A DNA stretch of 64,000 nt from contig ML014175.1 of the NCBI GenBank assembly GCA_003615045.1, forward strand, positions 1 through 64,000, in the 5' to 3' direction. Each line of letters starts with the position of its first letter. The stretch's first letter is position 1. Position numbers and translations under genes: made by a program. Below, piece after piece: positions 42,265-53,500 of the stretch. Source of the stretch: Caulochytrium protostelioides (taxonomy: Eukaryota > Chytridiomycota > Caulochytriomycetes > Caulochytriales > Caulochytriaceae). The notes under the pieces were generated by a model. That model was given only the letters and a program-made list of their open reading frames with translations. It was not told the DNA's origin and did no database searches.

Positions 42265-43039
42265 TGTCGCCGAGCTTGGTCAGGCTCGCGCGGAAGGCCT
42301 CGACGTCCTTGGGGTCGGCCTTGGTCTTGGTGCCGTCGGCGTTCTTGACCGAGCCCTCCTCGGCGACGTGGAAGCGGAGGTTCTCGAGCAGGATGACCTG
42401 GCCGTCCGTCGCCTCCTGGCAGGCCTTCTCAACCTCGGGGCCGACGCAGTCCGAGAGGAACTTGACATCGCGCTTCAGGAGCGTCTGGAGCTCCTCGGCG
42501 ACGGGCTTGAGGGAGTATTTCGCCACGACCTTGCCGTCAGGGCGGCCGAGGTGCGACATGAGCACGATGGACTTGGCCTTGTTGTCGATCGCGTGCTGGA
42601 TCGTGGGCAGCGCAGCGGCAATGCGCTGGTTGTTGGAGATCTTGCCATCCGCGAAGGGGACGTTGAAGTCGACACTGTAGTCATCAGTCGCCCGATTGGA
42701 AGATTGGAATGCAAGCGATAATAGCAATAATAATAATAACAAGAACGAAATCACGAAAGGCATCGGATGGTGAGTGGGGACTGGACTTAAAGAGAAAAAA
42801 TAGGCTCTTAATTCATCGTGGCACCGGATAGAATCGATGGCGAGATTCGGCGACCGGGGGAAATCGTTCTTCATGCTCCATTGATCCGAGGCAAAAAGCT
42901 GGTGATCGGCAGCGCTAGCACGCGCCGAATTTCATGGCTTCCTTCGCGTGCCTGATCAACGGGTGACTTACCGGATCAAGACGCGCTTGCCGGCGACATC
43001 AATGTCGCTCAGGCCGAGCTTGTTGCTGAGTTTGCTCAT
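41489..43039 (-). CDS. PGK1: Phosphoglycerate kinase
   Basis: Two exons (43039-42972 and 42674-41489) encode 417 residues, the standard PGK length. The 297-bp intron (GTAAGT...ACAG on the minus strand) is phase 2; splicing restores KRVLIRVDFNVPF, the substrate-binding N-terminal signature. PGK transfers phosphate between 1,3-bisphosphoglycerate and ADP in cytosolic glycolysis. Other hallmarks are [28 protein letters not shown], the nucleotide-binding NGPAGVFE segment and the C-terminal GGGDTATAV. The intron contains a short TAA-type microsatellite (about 42719-42740). The start at 43039 fits [18 protein letters not shown] of other PGKs; frame stays open upstream to 43183, but that is not conserved. 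Confidence 0.97.
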
Positions 43040-43866
43040 GGTGCGAAGATGGGAAAAGGAATGCAGGGAACGGGATAACGGGTTCCGAAGCGGCGAGAAG
43101 ATACGCGTGGTCCAGAAGATCGAACAGAATGAAGGAGTCATAGAGGGAGATACAGAGCAGCTAACGCGACATCTCTTCCCCATGCGTCACCGCTGGAAGC
43201 GAAGAAACGACCATCGCCGTATCAGCGTCAACATCGTCAACATCCTCTCGTCAAAGTCGTTTCGAAACGAGGCAATTACGTGTTTTTTGTTTCGTCATGC
43301 CCCGGCGCGCAGAGAGGCGACACGCTGCCCGAGTGATGCGCCGGTGCAGGCAGTGGGCTTGGGCCCCGGCGCGACCCTCGACGCCCTCGCCACGCGTGGC
43401 ATGCGAGACGCCGACCGCGTCGTGCGCGAGGACCCTTGGCAACGGGAAGCGCGCGCCAGCCAATTATACAGTCCGCCGGTCAGTCTGAGGCCGTGTGCCT
43501 GGTGCATCCCGAATCGGGTTCCGGTCCAAACACGTGTGGGCTCCCACAGATAGCTGTGGGGAGGTCTTGAGGTCTGGGGCGGTCGCCAAGCCACTTGGCG
43601 CTTCCGACATCATTGCTCAAAAGCCGCGACGGCAGATCGCCTCTCCCTGGTCTTCCTGTGTCGCGCGGGGCTGCCCGCGCCTGGCGAGCCCATCGACACG
43701 GAATCAGGCCACCACACCACGTCGGGTGGACGTGTCGCGAGAATTTCAACGAAATTCTTTCAAGGAAAGGTTTTTTATCAACAAAAGAATGCCGTCGCAG
43801 AGAAGAGAAGAGTGAGCAACTGATCCTGATCAGTCCACACGTTTTTGCTCCGAACCGCACCGCAGC
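43040..43866. promoter_or_regulatory. Region upstream of PGK
   Basis: This 0.8-kb spacer holds the PGK promoter and 5' UTR and the 3' UTR of the lipase gene, which is transcribed in the same direction. PGK promoters are normally strong, but I do not recognise a specific activator site here. No other gene is seen. Confidence 0.5.
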
Positions 43867-44958
43867 TTACGGCGCCCAGGCCTGGGCGTACGGCATGATC
43901 GGAGGCTCGCTCTTGACCGGCGTGTTGTCAAAGAAGGAGCGGAAGTTGCCCATCGACTGGTCGATCGCCCGCTGTGCATCCATGACCGTCCACCCGCTGT
44001 TGTTGCTCACGTACGCCTTGCAGTACTTCTGGTCGAATGGACGCGATCCCTGGGCTTTGCTTGCTCGGTACAGCGCCTCATACGCGAGCGCGAACGCGCC
44101 CGGGTCGATACGCATTTCGCTGTGGTTCACGTCTTGGTCCGGTCCGCACACTTTGACGTCCTGCAGCAGCACGTTGCTCGCCCAGGGGAGCACCGACGAC
44201 GCGTTTTCGCCAACCTGCGGTACGACCACGTCGTCGTTCAAACTGCGGATCGACGTCGTCGGCACGAGCGCGAGCCCGGCCGCGTTGTTCAGCGTCTGCA
44301 GGAACTTCGAGTTCGTGGCCTGCTGCCACGTCGCCGCCGTGCAGCCCTTGCCGCCGTTGAACAGAGAGACGATCTTGCATCCCGCGGTGGCGAGGAGTGA
44401 GCCCTTGAAGTCGCCGGCCAGCGATACGAACGCGGACACGAGGCCGCGCGTCTGCGGCCAGAAAGCCAGGGCCCACTGCACGTCGAGCGCGCCCTGCGAG
44501 TGCGACACAACCGTCAGCTTGCCGTTCGTCGCCGTCGAGTTAAGCGCCAGCAGCGTGATGGCGTGCGCCACAAACTCGCCCGTCATCTGGATATCGCCTT
44601 GCGCGAGGTCGGGCAGGTCGATCCAGCAGACATCGAAGCCAGGGTCCAGGTTCGGAAGGATCTTGATGTACGGCGTCTCGGCCCACGAGTTGGCGCCGGT
44701 GCCGCCGGTGCCGTGGACAAGAAGGACGACGCCGCCCGGGCGGTTGGCAATCTGGTTGGGACATCTGATGGCGTCACGCACTGTCTGCTCGGCCGAGGAG
44801 AAGGGGATGGTCGCCGTGGGAAGCGTCGTCAGGGGCGCGGCACTGCCGGGTCGGATGCCGACGACAAACAGCGTCAGTAGTAGAAACCATGCGCGCAGCC
44901 GGAGCGCCACGGCTGTCAGGTGAGGCGAGCGGTAAGGCATGATGGGTCGCGGAAACAA
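43867..44958 (-). CDS. Secreted lipase, Candida antarctica lipase B family
   Basis: The 363-residue product is an alpha/beta-hydrolase matching the CALB family. A signal peptide is visible (hydrophobic LRAWFLLLTLFVVGI, probable cleavage near SAA/PL, about residue 41). The triad can be placed by alignment: Ser154 in SHSQG (CALB TWSQG, Ser105), Asp242 in SLNDDVVVPQV (CALB SATDEIVQPQV, Asp187) and His279 in VNHSE (CALB IDHAG, His224). Oxyanion residues Thr84 (HGTGGTG) and Gln155 are kept. Cys66-Cys111 and Cys271 with the Cys in QKYCKAY fit two CALB disulfides; Cys194 and Cys206 are extra. The C-terminal IMPYAQAWA matches CALB LMPYARPFA. It probably hydrolyses esters or triglycerides outside the cell. 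The serine lies in a Ser-x-Ser-x-Gly rather than a Gly-x-Ser-x-Gly context, as in CALB. Confidence 0.88.
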   Translation of the reverse strand: MFPRPIMPYRSPHLTAVALRLRAWFLLLTLFVVGIRPGSAAPLTTLPTATIPFSSAEQTVRDAIRCPNQIANRPGGVVLLVHGTGGTGANSWAETPYIKILPNLDPGFDVCWIDLPDLAQGDIQMTGEFVAHAITLLALNSTATNGKLTVVSHSQGALDVQWALAFWPQTRGLVSAFVSLAGDFKGSLLATAGCKIVSLFNGGKGCTAATWQQATNSKFLQTLNNAAGLALVPTTSIRSLNDDVVVPQVGENASSVLPWASNVLLQDVKVCGPDQDVNHSEMRIDPGAFALAYEALYRASKAQGSRPFDQKYCKAYVSNNSGWTVMDAQRAIDQSMGNFRSFFDNTPVKSEPPIMPYAQAWAP

Positions 44959-45865
44959 AAAAGGGGGTCATGCAAAATGGGCGTTTGCCGTTTTTGACGC
45001 GGGGGGTTAAGATCACGTCGGGGTCAAGGAGTAGGGGGTCGATCCTATCGCAGACTTTCTGAGTAGCACGCGTTAACGCTCTTTGGGACAGGACTTGGGC
45101 GAAGACTTGGACCCAAGAGATGGAGAGCGAACGATCCAGCGTGACCGGTATGGCGCAGAGTGTCTCGAGATGAATCGAAAAAAAAAACCAATCAGAGGTT
45201 GCAAAGAGACGCACACGCAGGACAAAGGAGAACGGGTACAACGAAGTGACAGACGGTGTCGTGATGTCTTCGACGGACAGTCACGTGGCCAACACGGTGA
45301 GAAGAAGTGGATACGATGCTGCCAAAAAGACCAAGAGACTCCGCACGGTACAACGATAGCATCAATCATTGGTGGTGGTGGCCCATCCCTGTGAACCCCC
45401 TTGCAACGCCCGTTCCACCACAAGGGCTACTATGTCTACGACCGCCGGCGAGTCACGAGCAGTCTGTTGCGCGTCCCTGATCGACCGGCCGTGGCCTCCC
45501 CACGCCATGCGTCACATACTTATACCTGTGGAAGGCAGCGTGGAGCGAGGATCGAGGAGCGAGGACGATCGCTGCGGCGGCGGGCGTCTCCCGGGTGGCG
45601 GGTGGCGCGTCGTGCGCGCCGGCTCGGGCCGTCGGCCGAACCCCGCCGCACCCGGACGGACCGAGCGGGCGGACCGATCGACCGACCGACCGACCGAGCG
45701 CGGGGCCATCCGGGGTCGCGACCCGGAGGCCGGCGGCACCACGCGATCCCCGACGGGCGGACCGCCAGGGCCAGAGCCGATCCGCTCGGAGGGGCGCCGG
45801 CGGTATGACCTCATGCCGCGCCACACGGGAAACGGCCGGCGACCACGCGCCGAACGCCGTCTCGT

Positions 45866-45897
45866 AACAAGCTTTTTTGGCGTCAGAAAAGCTTGTT
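45866..45897. repeat. Perfect inverted repeat, 11-bp arms
   Basis: Arms AACAAGCTTTT and AAAAGCTTGTT flank a 10-base loop. Weaker inverted symmetry continues outward on both sides (a CCACACGG block recurs in both arms), so the hairpin may be part of a larger, decayed palindrome. Confidence 0.85.
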
Positions 45898-46056
45898 GCT
45901 GTCGGCGCAGGGTCGTCCGCTGTCGGCCGTGCGCCGTGTGGTCGCGGGGGACCCGTCAGGTGGGGGCGCGCCCGGGGTGCTGCGGCCCGTCGCGCCGCCG
46001 CTGGGTCGGGTCGCCTCTGGACGGCGATCGATCGCGCCCCGCCGCGCGGCGTTGGC

Positions 46057-46079
46057 AGCAATCAACGTCGTTGATTGCT
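46057..46079. repeat. Perfect palindrome, 11-bp arms
   Basis: AGCAATCAACG and its exact complement are separated by a single T. It could be a dimeric protein-binding site or the end of a decayed transposable element; sequence alone does not decide. Confidence 0.85.
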
Positions 46080-46289
46080 CTGACAGCCATTCGGTGGCGC
46101 ACGGCCCCGCGCGAGCCCGGCTTTTACCATCATCGCAATCATTCGCCACGTGGCGCCCTACTATTGTTGACGAAGCGACTGTCATTGACGCTCACATACA
46201 TATACATAGATACCTAGCTTCACCTAACACGAACGCATGCGGTGTCCTCTCAGGGGCACCACGGATGTCCCCCATCTAGACAGTAGTGC

Positions 46290-46560
46290 ATTCGGGTTCA
46301 TCTCCGGATGAGCTTTGCCGACCACGGACTGCAGTGGAGCTTGCCCGAGGAGACGGCATAACGCTATCGGTCTGACCGATGAGATCAGGCAGCGACGATG
46401 TGTCCAATGCCGCAGAGAGATCGCGGTTCACGAACTAGCCGTTGGTGGAATTACCCCCCTAGCAAACCTCGGCCTTCGTGTGCCGGCGTTGACCGATTTT
46501 CAGAACCCCTTTATCTTGGCAGAGACCCGGGCCTGTGGACCGGGTTGACTGTCTTCCGCG
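46290..46560 (-). pseudogene. Left remnant of TnpB/Fanzor-like 3' end
   Basis: On the minus strand a degenerate frame encodes KIGQRRHTKAEVC followed by FVNRDLSAAL. The RD-x-x-AAL pattern resembles the third RuvC motif of TnpB/Fanzor proteins (consensus RDxNAAxNI), which sits just after a zinc ribbon near the C-terminus. The frame is interrupted and no intact protein is encoded. It is the inverted partner of the copy at 46760-47284. Assignment rests on short motifs only. Confidence 0.4.
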
Positions 46561-46759
46561 CGGTCGCGATGCACGGCTTGCTCGCGCAGTCGGCGATGTT
46601 TCCGCGGCATCGGACGCGGTTGGCGCGCATCCGACAGATGGTCCTGAACCCGGAGGCCCGGTGAGAGAATAAAGTTTCGTGAGAAACATAGTATTAGTAT
46701 TCGCCCGGCTGCCTGCTTTGGTCGAAAAGGGCGAGATCGCCGTTCCTCGCGCGTAGCAG

Positions 46760-47284
46760 CGGTTCCGTACCATCCTGGTCGACGAGTTCCGGATGATCCA
46801 GGTGCATGCCGAAACGGATGACATCCTGACCAAGGCGAAAACCCGGGACCCGAAGAACGTGCCGATCGCTCGGGCCCCCCGACCGAACCGTCGCGGGCCA
46901 ACCCGGCCGCGCCGACGGCCGTCAACCGGCTCCGGAACTCCCCGTCGGGCGCTCGCTCGACGGCGCCGACGCGGGTCTACCCGGCCCGCAAGACCCGAAC
47001 GATTCCTCCCCCGGCCGAGCCGACTCCGGCCACCCCGATCTGCGAGATCCGGGGGTATGCTCAGACGAATATGGTTCTGACACCCGGTCAACGCCGGCAC
47101 CAAGGAACCGTGATTCGAGGTTTGCTGTGGCCTTGAACCCACCAACGGCAAGTTTGTGAACCACGATCTTGATGTCGCATTGAACATCCGACGCTGTCTG
47201 GCCTTACCCGTCATACCGGAGGCGTCGTGCCGCAACGGGCAAGACCCGCTGCAGCCCAAGATCGTCAAGCTCATCCGCCGCTGA
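46760..47284 (+). pseudogene. Right remnant of TnpB/Fanzor-like gene
   Basis: The plus strand encodes RFRTILVDEFRM, resembling the V-D-E-F/Y segment before the zinc ribbon of eukaryotic TnpB-like (Fanzor) proteins. Some 250 bp later, in other frames, come TPGQRRHQGTVIRGLLW and NGKFVNHDLDVALNIRRC, the latter like the final RuvC motif, ending at a TGA (47282-47284). The order of these pieces is that of a TnpB/Fanzor C-terminus, but the reading frame changes and the middle is unrecognisable, so the copy is decayed. Family assignment is tentative. Confidence 0.45.
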
Positions 47285-47439
47285 ACCAAAATGCGTACTG
47301 CCTCGGTCGGGGACCCTTGGGGGGCACCACCGAAGATTGGGTGCGTGTTAGGTGCCAGGATTAGGGTCTATATATACGACCTCGCTAAACAAAAACCGTG
47401 CTCAGCGGTTCCGCACCATCCTGGCCTCATGGGAGGGAC

Positions 47440-47460
47440 CCCCCCCACACACACACACCC
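47440..47460. repeat. C-run followed by (AC)n microsatellite
   Basis: A run of eight or nine C residues followed by about seven AC units, at the outer right edge of the inverted-repeat element and within 90 bp of the dynein stop codon. Confidence 0.85.
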
Positions 47461-47547
47461 GGGGGCACCAAGGTGGGTATGACGTTGGTCTCGGACACTT
47501 ATATATATGTAAATCAAATCGGGCATCGGTGTGTAAACCGGTCTGTA

Positions 47548-50500
47548 TCAAATATAGTCAGTCGAGCCCAGGCATGCGGTGCCGTGCTGAATGTAAAAGT
47601 CGGGGTCGTGGGCACCGCACTTCAGCTCCAGCGAGAGGATGTACGACGGCTTCTCGCGGGACCCCGCGCGGATCGAGTAGTAGTACAGCGGACACGTGTA
47701 CAAGTCCTGGCGGCTCTTGCGCTTGCTCTCGACAGGACGCAGATGGATCGTCGGCATCGTCGTCATCAGCTCGAGCGGAACCGCCTCGGCGAGTGTGTTG
47801 GTCTTGCGGTCCCACGAGGCGCCCTCGAGATAGATGTTGGTGAGATAGATGCCGTCCTTGGGCGGACCGCTGAGGGCGGCCTCGTCGTCCACGCTCAGCA
47901 CCGTGGTCTCCCACGAGAGGCTGTCGACCGCGATACTGTTCGCGCGAGCGGCGTTCTGGAGGATCGCCGTGAGGAAGCCCGTCGGGAACATGAATGCGCC
48001 GAGCCAGATTTTGGATGGGTCCTGGCCGACGGCCCACGCCGCAAAGTATGCCACGCGCTGGGCGAGGTCGCGCAACCAGTCGCCGAGCGACTTATTTGAG
48101 TAGTAAAACTGCGACCACAGCTGCGGAACCCGCCCGAGCATCACCGCGCCCAGCACGTCTTCGAGCGCGCTCGACAGCAGCAGCAGACCCATCACGCCCC
48201 GCTGGAGCTCCTCAATCGTGTTCGCCATCGTCTCGAGCAGCGCATTGTACAAGGCGACTTCCTGGCTCAGCACGATCACGATCGGATCCGTGCGACTCTG
48301 CTGCTTCAGGTGCTTCGTCTCGATCTTGGGGGGTACCTTCTGCAAGAGATCCTGCAGGAGCGTCATCGTCGCCTGGGCCGCGGACGCGCCGCTCGCAGGG
48401 CCTCCGGAGCCTCCGCCAATGCCGGCACTGGCGGCACTGACGGCCACCTTCAGGGACGGCAGCGACGTCAAGGTCGACACGAGGCGGTCAGCCTCGCGGA
48501 TCTGGCTGTTGATGTCAGCGTTCAGGTGCTGCCCAAAGATCGAGGGCGGGTCGGCAATGGGCAGCTGCGCAATGTAATGGCGGACCGACACGAGGGAGGA
48601 TACGTCCTGGGGGATGTAGTAGATGCCCTCGTCGTCCAGAGGCACATTCGCATCGTCGAGACATGTAGGCCTCAGGTACTGGTTCACGTACGACTTGACG
48701 GTGCGGCGGTCCCATTCGTCCGTGACGCGACCGCCGTAGGTCGCCTCGGCAATCAAGTACCGCATCGCGTCCCACGGGATTTCCGCATAGTCGTTCAGCA
48801 GCACCTCGAGCAAGCTCTGCGATGTTTCGAAGTCGCTGTCATTGAACTCGGCCGCCACGTTCCAGCCCAGAGAGAGAAACTTCTTGCGCTCGATCACAAC
48901 CGCGTGAAAGAACGTCAGCGAGAACAGCAGACGCTGGTACGCGCGGTGCTGTTTCGTACGCGCGATGGAGGCGTCGGTCTGGCCGCTGTACAGGCGGCTC
49001 AGGTTCGCCTTCAGACCTTGCGGCGGCTCAGTGGTCATGCGCTGCCCGCGCTGAAGGATGCTAATCGGGAACTGGGGATGCGGGTTCGTCGACAGCCACA
49101 GCCGGAAGTCAGGATGGACCGTGCCCGGCGCCGCGCTGCCCATCTCCTCCACGAGCTTTTCTAGCTGCGACATCCAGCTCATCGACAGGTGGCAGTTCGC
49201 GAGGAAGATCCAATGGCCATGCTTCATGCCTTCAGCCACGAGGCGCTCGGCCTTCGTGGACTGACCCTGCCCCAGACTGACGCTCAGCAGACGGTCAGTC
49301 ATCCCCAAACGCTGTGCGGTGGCGGTCAGCAGCGCCATCGGGTCACTGCCCTTTGACAGGAGGAAAATCAGCGGTGTCGCCGACGACGCATCCGCGAGAA
49401 CGTCGCGGACATCGAGGATCGGCGACTCCAGGAACGCGCGACCCAATCCGATGGAGACGAAGTGCTGCGCTGCAAAAACCAGACGGTCTGGCCGTAGGGC
49501 GCGGATCACAATCAAGCGGCGAACATCGCTCATCTTGCTCTCCCAGTCGCCGGGCATCAGCGCGGACTCGGGCTCACTCTGGCTCAGCCACGATTTCCAC
49601 TCGCGGCTGTGCTGCTCGAATGAGGCCATGATCCCGGCCATCGCAGGGATGCGCTCCGTGTCCTGGATGCGGTTCCACGCTTGGTCGGAGAGCCACGGCG
49701 TGCATGGGTTGGCCATCACCTCGTCGCCGGCGTCGCCGTCGCTGGCCTCCGCCGTGGGTACTCCGGCGCCGAGGGTCAGCAGGGCCGTGTATTCACTCAT
49801 CTCCAGCTTGCCCAGCGACACGAGCACCCGCGTCGCCATATGCAGACTCAGCAGCAGCTTGTGGTGCTCAAAGAGCGAGCGGCCGTTGATGCGGTAGACC
49901 GCCAGCGTGTGGTAGTCGTTGATGTGAGCGATCCGCTCCTGCACCGTGTCGGACTGCGTCGACTTACGCAGGCTGCGGTCAAACAGCTGCAGATACGCAT
50001 CGAGCGAGAACTGGTACGTGGTGTCGATCGCGGCCAGGTCGTTCAGGCAGAAGTAGAGAATCGAGGAACGCACTGCAGCCGGGCGGTACTGCTCTCGCGC
50101 GGCATCAATGCGCGCTTCAGTCTCAGCCGAGACGAGCAGCTGGTCGTGCACTTGCTGCGACGTCGTCTTGCTGCTCTGCAGCGTGTTCACGAGCACCACA
50201 TCGTCGAGCAGCGAGCCCTGCGCCGTACTCAGCAGATGCAGGATCTGGTCTTCCAAGTCAAGCAATGTCTTTTTGGCCGCAGCCATCGACTGGACCAACC
50301 GGCTCTTCTGATCCTCCAGGTCCGCGCGCTCGGATCGCACAATCAGACCTAGGCACTGGTTTTCGAGCCCCTGCTCCTTGACGGTAAAGTTGATCACCGT
50401 GACTTGGGCAAAAATCTCGGGAGAGTAAACGGGATTCGCAAGGCGCGTCGTCATGATGAGCTTGAAGTCAGGACTGTAGTCGATTTCCTTTTCGCCGAGC

Positions 50501-53500
50501 TTAATCATCCAGCGCCCCCCTTTCTTGGTGAGCGAGCGCGCAAGCACCGGCTCGAGGATGGGATCAAGCGTCTCGCTCACGCCCTGCAGCAGCACCGGCC
50601 AACCGAACTGGATCGCGCTCTCGAGGATGCGCAGGAAATCGTTCTGCATGGGGTCCACGATGCGCAGGTTCTTGTTCTTCAAATGGGCACGGACGAACTT
50701 GTTCGCCTGGCCCTGCGGATCGATAATCAGCGGCCAGCGCCGCGAGCGCGCAATCAGAATCCCGTTCTCGATCGAAAAGATATCATCCGGCAGACCACAC
50801 GCTTTCCAGGACCACACGTCCGCGGGGTCCGAGACAAAGTCCACGAGCGAGAACACGTCACCCTGGCAGGGGATTTCAAGCGCCTTGATCGCCTGGATCG
50901 CGTGCTTCTGGAGGAGCTCGGTGCGGAAGTCCGAGGGGAAGGCGCCCGCATATGAGAGGAAGGCCATGGACAGCAAGCAGTCGCCCGGGATCGTGCCCAG
51001 CTGGACTTCATAGTCGGCGATTGACTTCTCCCAGCGCGTGCGTTCTGATGCGAGGCCATTCACGAGCTGCTCGGCGCGCAGCATCTTGACCTCCATCTCC
51101 TCCGCGTCCTTGCGAAGCGTCTCCTTCAGGGCGAGTTTCTCGTCATACTGCTGCTTAATATGCTCGAGCTTCGCTTGGATCGCCGCCAGACTGTCGGTCG
51201 CTTCCTTGAGTGTTTTCTGCTTTTTGTCGAGCGATTCTTGGGCCAAGCGGAGTTTTTCGCGCTTCGGCGCGACCTGGCGGAAAATGATCCCGTAGGTCTC
51301 CATCGCACGGACCCACATGCACAGGCTCTTCGACGCCCCGGACACGCGGCCGACGACATCGGGCTGGAAGTTCTCGTCCGCACAGTACTGCGAAATGCGT
51401 TTGAGGATCTTGTCGGAGATGTTGTCCTTGTCAAAGCCGATGAGCTGCTTGATGAACGCCGGGTTGCCCAGCTGGCGCTTCGCTTCGTCCCACGTGGGCT
51501 CAGCTTTCTTGAGTACCATGACGGCCTCCATCACCTTCTCCACCAACGGCGGCGGCTTACCGTACGAGCGGATCTCGTTAAGGTCCTTCTTGTTGATGGC
51601 CTCCAGTGCCTTAGTGGCCGCTTGCAGCGCAGGCAGGGCTTGGTCCAGGTCGGCCTGGGCTATCGCAGCGACCCCCTTGACTTCTTCTTCCTCCACGGCC
51701 AGCTTTTCGGCTTTGAGCGAAACGCTCTTGGCCTGCTCGTCCGCCTCGCGCTTCTGCTGGACAATAACGACGAGGAACTCCTCGCACTGCTTCTGGAATA
51801 CGGCAACTTGGCGCTTGCTCTCCTGCAGCTGAACGCTCATCGCCTCCACGCTCACGCGCGTATCATCCAGCTTCTTTAGCCCGTTCTGGAGCTTCGAGGC
51901 GGAGCCCTCGAGAAACTGCTTTCGGGACGACAGGAAGTCACAGTAGCCCGAAACAAACTCGAGGAAGCTGGTGGCGGTCACAAAGTTGGAACGGCCCGTC
52001 TTGACCCTGAGCTGCGCCGAGAGCTCTTGCACGCTCACGTGCACCCGGGAGAAGGCTGTCGCGACGTTCTTCTGGAGCTTCTCCGACAGTGCGGTTTTAC
52101 CGAGGTTGGCCGCCGCGACTTCCATCAGCGCTTCTTCAGACCAGTCGGCGAACCAGTCGATGTTCATGGCGTTGATGAGCGCCGGGAACGCGCGGATGCG
52201 CGTGCGGTAGGCGGGATTGCCCGGGGACATGGTCAGCACGAGATGCAGGTTCTCGCGGGCGCGGTTAACGAGGTACGCCAGAAAGCTCTTCGAGCCTTCG
52301 GGCGCCCACGGGATCTTGGGCTCGGGGGTCTGGCTCTTCATCTCCGACACTTCGTCCGGGGTAAAGAGGCCCGGGATCTCGCCGTTGTTCAGCAAGTGCG
52401 AGATGTCCTCGAGGAAGCTCTCGTGGACGAGCTGCGAGTCCGTCAGCAGGAAGGTGACGGACCGCCCCTCGGACGCGGCCATCCGGTACACGGTCTTGAT
52501 GTCCTCGCGCCACTCCTGTGGGCGGTAGACCTTGGATATCTTGATCTGATACGTCGTCGAGCTGACGAGGAATGCCGCCAGACGCGTGAGACTCTGTCGG
52601 CCGGAGCCGCCATACCCGATGAGCAGCATGTGGCCGTTCGGCTGGCGGAGCACGCGCGCAATGCGGCAGATATGCTCGATGGCGTCCTGGAAAATGATGA
52701 TGTCCAGCTGCACCATACCCGGCTCATTGTTGTACTCGACCAGTTTGCTGATTAGCACTGAGCGGAGACGATCCATCTCGGCGACTTCTTCGTAGATGGG
52801 CTCGCCCGCGTTGCCGCCGTTGTTGTACGGGGCGGAGACAAAGTCGGTAAACAGCAGTGGCGCTTTGCCATTGTGCAAACTTGCGAGCGAGGTCTGGAAC
52901 GTACCGGTAGCCTTTTCGTCGAGAAGACTCGTAAAGTACGATCGGTCCACACTGTCTGTCAGTCGATCCTCAAACACACGCATCGTCTCGTGGGCCCACA
53001 GCTTCAGGATGGCCTCCTTGGTGTCAAAGTACTTCTTGGTCGCGCGGCAGATGCCAGCAAAGATCTTGGACAAGTCGCGCAAGTTAAACAAGTAGTGCGG
53101 CTTGGCCGGGGTCGGCAGGAGGCCTGCGAGCACGCCATTGTAGACCTCGATCGTGGCCTTAGTCAGCGGCTCCGCGAGTGACCGCAAATCGTCAAAGTCA
53201 GTGAGCTTGCCGGCCAGAATCGTGCCATAGATGCGGTTCAAGGAAGCTTCGGAGGGTAGACCCATATTAATGACGTGGAAGCAGGAGAGCACACGCTGAC
53301 TGAGCACGGCGCGGCTGCCCCCAGGCGGACCCATCGCAGCCACGAGGTGCAGCTGGTCCACATGCTGCAGGGTCTGCTTCGAGCGATGGTACGTGGTGCC
53401 ATACTGCATCAGGTGGCGCAAAAATTCGAGCGGCGGCTGCGAGCCAAACGCATCCTTCACGGGAATATTAAGATCGTCGATCATACAGACCATCGGTCGG

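Larger units (their letters stand above)
44959..46189. promoter_or_regulatory. Region upstream of the lipase gene
   Basis: This 1.2-kb stretch contains the lipase promoter, a GACC tetranucleotide run (about 45671-45698) and two conspicuous perfect inverted repeats (45866-45897 and 46057-46079). Open frames here are Arg/Pro/Gly-rich on both strands without family motifs, so no gene is called. Confidence 0.5.
46190..47430. mobile_element. Degenerate inverted-repeat element with TnpB/Fanzor-like remnants
   Basis: About 340 bp at 46190-46535 reappear in inverted orientation at about 47045-47395. Shared landmarks are CACCTAACACG (46223 and, inverted, 47352), CGGATGAGCTT, GCTTGCCCG/TCTTGCCCG and GCCGGCGTTGACCG. 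I judge the arms about 70-75% identical by eye. They flank a roughly 500-bp centre. Both arms, read toward the outside of the element, encode the same fragment (consensus FVNRDL-AAL), so this is either an old inverted pair of copies of one transposon's 3' end or a non-autonomous element with long terminal inverted repeats. No clear target-site duplication is seen. It lies between the lipase and dynein genes, about 120 bp from the dynein stop codon. Confidence 0.6.
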
